From positions 1 through 5,166 of the forward strand of contig JAJRUY010000033.1 of the NCBI GenBank assembly GCA_024277555.1: DNA of 5,166 nt, written 5' to 3'. Position numbers and translations under genes: made by a program. Source of the stretch: Gammaproteobacteria bacterium. GTDB taxonomy: Bacteria > Pseudomonadota > Gammaproteobacteria > Chromatiales > Chromatiaceae. Shown in pieces: positions 1-5,166 of the stretch (its first letter is position 1; the number at the start of each line of letters is the position of its first letter). Below the pieces are notes generated by a model that was not told where the DNA came from, made no database searches, and saw only the letters and a program-made list of their open reading frames with translations.

Positions 1-1629
1 CACCTGCTCAAACTCAGAGCCCTGGGTTTTGTGCACGGTCATGGCATAAACGGTTTCCAAAGATGAGAGACGGGACGGGCTGAGATAGCGTAATTCATCT
101 CCTTTGGCAAAAACCGCCCGAAGCTTTCCGTGGTACTGCACAAGCAGGCCCGTATCTCCATTGAACAAATCCAGTTCATAGTGGTTGCGCGTAACCATTA
201 CCGGGCAGCCGGGATACCATTTTCCATCTGTACGCACCAGGCCGGCATGACGCAACTGCTCTTCTATATACGCATTGACCTGCTCTGCACCCTGGGAGCC
301 ACTGCGGGTAACACAGAGGATGCGAAACATCGCCAGCAACGCGAAGGCTTGATGCACATCGTTGGCATGCAACAGGGGCTGATAATAGGTTTTGATCCAG
401 CCATCCAGCCATGTATGCAAATCACCTGCTTGCTGCAGCTGCAAACCTTCGGTTTTATGGCGCAGGACATCCCAGCTTTTCCCGGCCTCGCCAGCAATGA
501 CAGCCGCACCGAGCATGCCGATTCCACCCTCGCCAGCAAAGCGCCGGCTATCGGTCAGCAGACTCAGATAGTCAGCATCCTTCCCTGAAGCCAATGGCAC
601 TGATTCCCCCGTAATTTGCTGCAACCATTGCTGCATTGCCGCACTGTAACCAGGATGCGGCCTTGGAGTCAGATCCGCAAGCACACTGCCTGCAGAAACC
701 GAAGGCAGCTGGTCAGGATCACCCAGCAGAATCAAACTTGCCTCGGGCGGCAAGGCCTGCAGCAAGCGGTACATCATGGGCAAATCGATCATGGACGCTT
801 CATCCACCAGCAGCAAGTCGAGCGCCAGTGGGTTGCCGGAATGATGGCGAAATTCATGCTGCCCCGGAATGACGCCAAGACAACGATGCAGGGTGGCTGC
901 ATTTTCCGGAATACCTTGCAGGTCTTCAGGGGTAAGCATGCCCTGCTTTTTCAGGATGGCCTTGGCAGCCGTCACCGACTCATTCAGGCGCTGCGCCGCT
1001 TTCCCCGTCGGCGCCACCATGACAATGCGCAGACAATGATTGTTCAGGCGCTGCAAGGCGGCAAGCAGTTTGGTGACGGTAAAGGTTTTTCCAGTTCCAG
1101 GCCCACCCGAAATAACGGCAAACCCCCCACCCATGGCATTGGCAACGGCAAGGCGTTGCTGGTCATCAGGCCGCCGGTCCGGAAACAGTTGCCCCAGCAC
1201 CTCAGTCGCCAGACCCGAATCAGGGAAACAAGAGCGGATCATCAGCTCCTTCAGCCTGTCCGCCACAGCTTTTTCAAAAGTCCAGTAGCGCCGCAAATAC
1301 AGACGTTCATACTCGAACACCAGGAGCTGGCTGTCCCCGGGTTCAAGGGCGGCTTCCTCAAGAGTATGTTGCCACTGCGCAAAAGCCGGAAAACGATAGC
1401 CACCTTTTCCTTCTTCGTCCCGCCAATGCCATTGACCTGCTTCCGCCCGCAGTTTCAGGCAGCCATGGCCATCTCTGAGCAGGCAGGAAAGCAGCATGAT
1501 GCTATGAAACAGCAAAGGTGTATCCTGTGCCTGCATATGCCCACACAGAGAATCGGCAAGATAATAGTCTATTGCCTCCACGCCATGCAGTTGTGCCCGG
1601 CAGTGGCTATAATTTTTATACATTTTCAT
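1..1629 (-). CDS. recD: RecD, exodeoxyribonuclease V alpha subunit (5'-3' helicase), 3' end outside window
   Basis: An open frame of 543 codons runs from ATG at 1629 off the window edge; about 60 C-terminal residues are missing compared with E. coli RecD (608). RecD is the fast 5'-3' superfamily 1B motor of the complex and keeps the nuclease under Chi control. Residues 1 to about 130 form the diverged N-terminal domain, which in E. coli contacts RecC. Motor motifs follow: Walker A SGGPGTGKTFT with K181 (E. coli K177); motif Ia APTGKAAQRL with K210; Walker B LLVDEASMIDLPMM with D276/E277; motif III LLGDPDQLPSV (D304, Q307); motif IV DSRRF (R363) followed by GGIGML; then PVMVTRNHYELDLFNGDTG (about 475-495), LSPSRLSSLET, and AMTVHKTQGSEF with H533 and Q536. 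All are in one frame, so no frameshift is present. The ATG at 1629 lies inside the recB end, a 14-base overlap. An ATG two codons later (1623) is better spaced from a GGGCGG element and may be the true start. Confidence 0.97.
   Translation of the reverse strand, partial: MKMYKNYSHCRAQLHGVEAIDYYLADSLCGHMQAQDTPLLFHSIMLLSCLLRDGHGCLKLRAEAGQWHWRDEEGKGGYRFPAFAQWQHTLEEAALEPGDSQLLVFEYERLYLRRYWTFEKAVADRLKELMIRSCFPDSGLATEVLGQLFPDRRPDDQQRLAVANAMGGGFAVISGGPGTGKTFTVTKLLAALQRLNNHCLRIVMVAPTGKAAQRLNESVTAAKAILKKQGMLTPEDLQGIPENAATLHRCLGVIPGQHEFRHHSGNPLALDLLLVDEASMIDLPMMYRLLQALPPEASLILLGDPDQLPSVSAGSVLADLTPRPHPGYSAAMQQWLQQITGESVPLASGKDADYLSLLTDSRRFAGEGGIGMLGAAVIAGEAGKSWDVLRHKTEGLQLQQAGDLHTWLDGWIKTYYQPLLHANDVHQAFALLAMFRILCVTRSGSQGAEQVNAYIEEQLRHAGLVRTDGKWYPGCPVMVTRNHYELDLFNGDTGLLVQYHGKLRAVFAKGDELRYLSPSRLSSLETVYAMTVHKTQGSEFEQV
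804..811 (-). other. E. coli-type Chi octamer (GCTGGTGG) within recD
   Basis: The minus strand contains an exact GCTGGTGG, the E. coli Chi sequence, here formed by the Leu-Val-Asp codons of the RecD Walker B motif (CTG CTG GTG GAT). Whether this organism's RecBCD recognises the same octamer cannot be judged, because the Chi-reading part of RecC is not in the window. The sequence match is certain; the function is unproven. Confidence 0.4.
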
Positions 1630-4600
1630 TCCGCCCAAACAGGGCATCCAGCTGCGTCAGCAAAAGCTCCTGAACCGCTTGGTGGTACACACCGGTTCCT
1701 GCATTCACCGACATGCCGCGCAGATACAGGTAATACACGCCGCCAAAATGCGCTGCTGGCCGATAACCTTCCAGGCTGGCCTGCAAATAGCGATGCAGGG
1801 CCAGGCTGTAAAGCAGGTATTGCAAGTCATAGAATGCCTGCTGCATGTTGTTCCTGATCGACTGCTGGTTGTAGTCGCTCAATTGGTCTCCCAGAAAATT
1901 GGACTTGTAATCCGCTACATAGTAACGTCCCCGCCACTCGAAGATCAGGTCGATATAACCATGCATCATGCCTTGCAGTTTGCGCTTTACCGGCAGTTCG
2001 ACAGCACCCTGCTGCCCTCTGTGACGCGCCAGAATACGTCCCAGCTCATGCATGCCTCCCTTTTCCATGGGGAAATAGAAGGCCGCCTCCCTCAGGGTTT
2101 GGCGCCATTCCAGCTGCGACAGGGTCAGCTGCGGGGATAAGGGTGTAATCAACACTTCCTGTAACCATGCCACCAGATCGGATGCTGCGAACCCTTCGGG
2201 CAGAGGACCAAAACGCGCCAGCGGTCTTTGCAAGGCTCGATCCCAGTCCGGTCGTGAGAAATCCACAACCTCAAAAATCTCATGCAGAAGATTCCCCGCT
2301 GCAGCACCTGCAGGAAGCGCAAAACGCAGTTGTCCAGCTTTCTTCTGCTCAATTTGCCTGGTTTGATCCCGATCCGGCAGGGCAATGCCACCATGATGCA
2401 GGTTGCGCGTCAGGGCGGAAAAAGAACTTAGCCACCAATCACGTTGAATACAGCCATGGAAAGAGGCCGTCGCCAACGGCGCGCCATGCGCGCCTGCCTG
2501 CTGCACGGCAGCTGCTGGAAAGCTGTCATTTGATGCCAGGGAAAACGCGATATCCGGCATGTCCGCCGCCAGGGAATCCAGAGCTTGCGCCAACTCCCCG
2601 CCCCGGGACAGACCCAGAACCTGACCCAGGGGTGATCGCTCGTAATCCGCAAAGGGCGTACTGCCGATATAGCAACGCTGAATCGCGCGCGTGACCGCTA
2701 CATACAACAAACGCACCGATTCTGCGTGGCTTTCTTCCCGGGTCAGATGCGCTGCCTCTTCATCCCAGCCAAGATGCACCATGGACTCCAGGGTATTTCT
2801 GTCGTGAAAACTGAATATCTCAATAGTGCGGTTGGCAAACTTGAGCGGGTTTTTGTAGTAGCTGGCAAACGGAATGAACACCACGGGATATTCCAGCCCC
2901 TTGGCGCCATGCTGGGTCTGAATGCGCAGCAGATCCGCATCCGTTTCCAGGCGCAATTCCGCTTCCAGGTTTTCCCCTTGCCCGCGAATCTGTTCAGCCA
3001 GCCAGTTCAGCAGCTCCCGGGGGCGGGGATGGCGCTGGCTGGCCTGCTGCAACAACTCCATCAGGTGCAGGCTGTTGGTCAGGGCGCGCTCCCGCTCCCG
3101 GGCAGGCGGTTGGTAATGGTGGTGAAACAGGGCCAGCGCCATGGCGATAAATCCCCGCTCCCGCCACAGCTTGCGCAGCTGTTGCAGGCGCAAATGCTGC
3201 TGTTCCCAGAAATCCTCATCTTCATTCATGCTTCGCAGTTGCTGTGCATCCCCCCCCAGGCAGGCGCTGGCCAGAGCCGCCCGCGCCAGCCGCTCGTCTT
3301 CCAGTTCCAGAATGCCCAGCATCGCCTGGTACAGATCCCTGGCCTGCTCACTGGCAAACAGCTTGTCATGCAGGCTCAGGTACACCGACGGCAGTGCAAT
3401 TTCATCCAGCGCGGTTTTGATCACTTCCGCCTCACTGCGATTTCGTACCAGCACCACAATATCCTTTGCCTGAAGCGGCGCTTCGCCCAATAGCACCTTG
3501 CCGCCGAGCAACCGGGCAATTTCTGCCGCGCACCACTGTGCCATCACTCCACGAAAACCCGCCTTGTTGTGCCCGGAGCGGTCTGCATGCTCCTCATGGA
3601 CAGGAAAATGCACCAGTTGCAGCGCCGCTGTCTTTTCACTGTCCTGCAAAGTAACTTCATCACCTTTGCCCGATGCCTTTACTGCCTTGTACTCGATGCC
3701 CAGACCAAATACATCTGCTGCCGGCTGATCCAGTGCGGCGCCATGGAACAGGCGGTTACTGGCATTAATCATGGCGGTGGAAGAGCGCCAGTTGGTGTCC
3801 ATATACCATTGCAAATCCGCATCCGAGCGGGCGCGCAGGTAGGCAAACACATCACCACCACGAAATGCATAGATCGCCTGCTTCGGATCGCCAATAAGAT
3901 AGAGCGCCGTTTCCCGGTTTCTGGCAGGCGTGTAGATGCGCTGCAGGATCTGGTATTGCAACGGATCGGTATCCTGGAATTCATCCACCAGCGCTGCCGT
4001 ATATTCCTGCGCCAGCGTCCGGGCCAACTCCCGCCCGGATGCCCCCTCAAGGGCTTGCGCCAGGCGCTTCACCAAATCTTCAAAACCCATTACCTGTTGT
4101 GCCTGCTTGGATTGAAGGATGGATTGCTCCATGGCTTCCAGGCCCTGTATCACAAGGCAATAGGCAGCCGCCTCGTGCAATCTCTGTTGCAGCTTCATCC
4201 CATCCTGTTTCAGGGCTTTCGCGGCTTCCAGCCAGGCATCAATTTCTTGCCTGGCGGGTGATCTGCTCCAACGCCCGCCATGAAGAAAGGCTGCCGCCTC
4301 CGGGGGCATGGGAGCATCGCCTTCCTGATCCAGCCATTCCATCAGCGCCTGCCATTCATGACTACGCTTGTCACTGTCCTTCCTGCCATCCACCAACAGC
4401 GCAAACAGCTGCTTCCGGTGCTGTTGCAACTGGCTGTTGCAGGCCTGCTTGCGCTGCTGCCATGCCTGCAGCAGTTGACCGGGATCTGTTACTGCAAGGG
4501 GAACCGGCTTTTCCAGCAGTTTTCCGAATGATTTCAGAAAACTTTCCGGATCCGGCCAGTATTGCGCCACCAGGCGGTAATCCTGTTCTCGTGCCGCCAG

Positions 4601-5077
4601 ACAGCGATACCAGTCCCGCACTGCCTGGAGATGAAGATCATCCAGCTCCTGCTCCATGCTGGTGTCAGAATCCATCCCTGCGGCAAAAGCATGGCGCATC
4701 AGCACCTGACGGCAGAAGCTGTGAATGGTGAATACAGGGGCTTCATCCAGGTGCAACAGGGCGCGATGCAGCAGCGGGCGCGCATGCTTCCTGGAGAAGC
4801 GCGCATTCATCTCCTGATAGAAATCATCCCCGGCATCAGCATTTCCCCAGCTGTCCAGGGCATGGCGCAACTCCCCGGCAATACGGCCCCGCAGTTCTTC
4901 GGTAGCCGCCCGGGTGAAGGTCATTACCAGAATATTGCGCACATCGAGTTGCTTTTCCAGCAGCAGGCGCAGATAGATGCGGGTAATACTGAAGGTCTTG
5001 CCGGTACCGGCGCTGGCCTCAACCAGCTGGCACCCATGCAATGGCAGGCCGATGATGTCCAGGGGTTGCATGCTCAC
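1616..5077 (-). CDS. recB: RecB, exodeoxyribonuclease V beta subunit (3'-5' helicase and nuclease)
   Basis: This is a complete RecB of 1153 residues; E. coli RecB has 1180. It is the superfamily 1A motor that moves 3'-5' on one strand and carries the only nuclease of the cytoplasmic RecBCD complex. Helicase motifs in order: Walker A ASAGTGKT (21-28); motif Ia TFTRAATEELRGRI (53-66); FTIHSFCRQ (116-124); Walker B LVDEFQDTD with D365/E366; motif III LIGDPKQAIYAFRGGD (394-409); motif IV TNWRSS (428-433); motif V TQHGAKGLEYP (721-731); motif VI LLYVAVTRA with R797. A linker with RDWWLSSFSAL precedes the nuclease domain (about 925-1153). Its GNLLHEIF, GYIDLIF and DYKSN segments supply H932, D1043, D1056 and K1058, matching E. 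coli H956, D1067, D1080 and K1082 at a constant offset of 24. The start is GTG at 5077, overlapping the recC stop; an in-frame ATG at 5071 is an alternative two codons later. The 3' end overlaps recD. No frameshift or missing catalytic residue is seen. Confidence 0.98.
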   Translation of the reverse strand: MSMQPLDIIGLPLHGCQLVEASAGTGKTFSITRIYLRLLLEKQLDVRNILVMTFTRAATEELRGRIAGELRHALDSWGNADAGDDFYQEMNARFSRKHARPLLHRALLHLDEAPVFTIHSFCRQVLMRHAFAAGMDSDTSMEQELDDLHLQAVRDWYRCLAAREQDYRLVAQYWPDPESFLKSFGKLLEKPVPLAVTDPGQLLQAWQQRKQACNSQLQQHRKQLFALLVDGRKDSDKRSHEWQALMEWLDQEGDAPMPPEAAAFLHGGRWSRSPARQEIDAWLEAAKALKQDGMKLQQRLHEAAAYCLVIQGLEAMEQSILQSKQAQQVMGFEDLVKRLAQALEGASGRELARTLAQEYTAALVDEFQDTDPLQYQILQRIYTPARNRETALYLIGDPKQAIYAFRGGDVFAYLRARSDADLQWYMDTNWRSSTAMINASNRLFHGAALDQPAADVFGLGIEYKAVKASGKGDEVTLQDSEKTAALQLVHFPVHEEHADRSGHNKAGFRGVMAQWCAAEIARLLGGKVLLGEAPLQAKDIVVLVRNRSEAEVIKTALDEIALPSVYLSLHDKLFASEQARDLYQAMLGILELEDERLARAALASACLGGDAQQLRSMNEDEDFWEQQHLRLQQLRKLWRERGFIAMALALFHHHYQPPARERERALTNSLHLMELLQQASQRHPRPRELLNWLAEQIRGQGENLEAELRLETDADLLRIQTQHGAKGLEYPVVFIPFASYYKNPLKFANRTIEIFSFHDRNTLESMVHLGWDEEAAHLTREESHAESVRLLYVAVTRAIQRCYIGSTPFADYERSPLGQVLGLSRGGELAQALDSLAADMPDIAFSLASNDSFPAAAVQQAGAHGAPLATASFHGCIQRDWWLSSFSALTRNLHHGGIALPDRDQTRQIEQKKAGQLRFALPAGAAAGNLLHEIFEVVDFSRPDWDRALQRPLARFGPLPEGFAASDLVAWLQEVLITPLSPQLTLSQLEWRQTLREAAFYFPMEKGGMHELGRILARHRGQQGAVELPVKRKLQGMMHGYIDLIFEWRGRYYVADYKSNFLGDQLSDYNQQSIRNNMQQAFYDLQYLLYSLALHRYLQASLEGYRPAAHFGGVYYLYLRGMSVNAGTGVYHQAVQELLLTQLDALFGRNENV
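1631..1636 (-). promoter_or_regulatory. Weak ribosome binding site candidate for recD, inside the recB 3' end
   Basis: The minus strand reads GGGCGG, then A, then ATG AAA ATG. GGGCGG ends 1 base before ATG 1629, which is too close for normal initiation, but 7 bases before ATG 1623, which is normal spacing. This favours the second ATG, giving a RecD two residues shorter and an 8-base overlap with recB instead of 14. The element is a poor Shine-Dalgarno match, so recD may depend on re-initiation by ribosomes finishing recB. Confidence 0.35.
3985..3992 (-). other. E. coli-type Chi octamer (GCTGGTGG) within recB
   Basis: This is a second exact GCTGGTGG on the minus strand, formed by the Ala-Leu-Val-Asp codons (GCG CTG GTG GAT) at the RecB Walker B motif. 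It has the same orientation as the octamer in recD, about 3.2 kb away, and both lie on the coding strand. Activity as Chi depends on the host's RecC specificity, which is unknown here. Confidence 0.4.
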
Positions 5078-5166
5078 AGGCTCTCTTCCGTACGATGTTG
5101 GTACAAGGGGACATAGATCTGCTCCAGAAGCTTTGCCGGCAATTCCTGCACATCCGGAATTTCCGG
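5074..5166 (-). CDS. recC: RecC, exonuclease V gamma subunit (C-terminal 30 residues only)
   Basis: Only the last 30 codons and the TGA stop are in the window; the rest lies beyond base 5166. The visible peptide begins PEIPDVQELPAKLLEQIY and ends VPLYQHRTEESL. A terminal stretch of the form 'LL..iy.PLy.h' is the kind of ending expected of RecC proteins. The identification rests mainly on context: the peptide is in frame, ends inside the start of recB, and precedes recB-recD. In the family, RecC is the non-catalytic scaffold that splits the duplex and reads Chi in the 3'-ended strand, but none of the Chi-reading channel can be assessed here. The stop overlaps the GTG start of recB by 4 bases (GTGA), which suggests translational coupling. 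Another upstream gene is conceivable but unlikely. Confidence 0.85.
   Translation of the reverse strand, partial: PEIPDVQELPAKLLEQIYVPLYQHRTEESL
5081..5089 (-). promoter_or_regulatory. Probable ribosome binding site of recB, inside the recC 3' end
   Basis: Read on the minus strand, the purine run GGAAGAGAG (5089-5081) lies just upstream of the recB starts. Its GGAA part is 8 bases before GTG 5077, and its last G is 9 bases before ATG 5071, so spacing alone does not decide between the two starts. It falls within the last codons of recC (encoding TEES), as expected for coupled translation of recB by ribosomes finishing recC. The match to a Shine-Dalgarno sequence is partial; this is an inference from composition and position. 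Confidence 0.5.

Noticed and set aside
130..588. A 152-codon plus-strand open frame, with smaller minus-strand frames nearby
   Set aside because: This region is explained by recD, whose frame is continuous with correctly placed motifs on both sides (R363 and H533).
1605..1627. AT-rich patch at the recB-recD junction with a TATAAA-like sequence, considered as a promoter for recD
   Set aside because: The only -35-like hexamer upstream (TTGGGC, 1638-1633) is about 12 bases from TATAAA, which is too short, and the patch lies downstream of or within the recD start codons. Codons for Met, Tyr, Lys and Asn explain the AT richness.
616..1857. A 413-codon open frame on the plus strand
   Set aside because: It lies wholly antisense to recD and the end of recB, spans their junction, and shows no recognisable domain. 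Its Gln/His/Arg-rich composition is typical of an antisense shadow of a moderately GC-rich gene.
2726..3493. A 255-codon plus-strand open frame
   Set aside because: It is antisense to the conserved recB coding sequence, rich in Gln and Leu from reversed CAG/CTG codons, and has no family resemblance I recognise.
3569..4731. Two overlapping 230-codon plus-strand open frames (3569-4261 and 4039-4731)
   Set aside because: Both are antisense to the RecB helicase domains, overlap each other in different frames, and have no recognisable motif.
4562..5116. A 184-codon plus-strand open frame
   Set aside because: It is antisense to the recB N-terminus, including the Walker A region, and crosses the recC-recB junction. 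Nothing supports it as a gene.
1..5166. A novel defence or accessory system
   Set aside because: Almost every base is accounted for by recC, recB and recD with intact family motifs. RecBCD does act against phage DNA, but this is established knowledge and not a new system.

Overview
The window is a chromosomal recBCD locus, transcribed entirely from the minus strand in the order recC (last 30 codons only), recB (complete) and recD (first 543 codons, running off the window at base 1). The three genes fill almost every base. No RNA gene, mobile element, CRISPR array, terminator or long intergenic stretch was found.

Organism: GC content is moderate, roughly mid-50s percent by eye. The RecB and RecD sequences resemble the proteobacterial RecBCD family rather than AddAB. 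This suggests a gamma- or betaproteobacterium, but I cannot name a genus. In Escherichia coli the protease gene ptrA separates recC from recB. Here recC and recB touch directly, and recB overlaps recD, so the locus is a compact recC-recB-recD unit with likely translational coupling at both junctions.

Region by region (minus strand): 5166-5074 is the RecC C-terminus. 5077-1616 is RecB, 1153 residues, with all the superfamily 1A helicase motifs and a C-terminal nuclease domain whose His/Asp/Asp/Lys residues are intact. 1629-1 is RecD, with intact superfamily 1B helicase motifs up to the VHKTQGSEF motif. About 60 residues are missing, judged against the 608-residue E. coli protein.

Together the products would form the RecBCD helicase-nuclease, which processes double-strand DNA ends, degrades foreign linear DNA and, after Chi recognition by RecC, loads RecA. 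Every catalytic residue visible is present, so this looks like a functional locus. I found no previously undescribed system. The points worth a second look are small: two E. coli-type Chi octamers that both lie in Walker B codons, an eight-base G/C run inside recB, and alternative start codons at both gene junctions.
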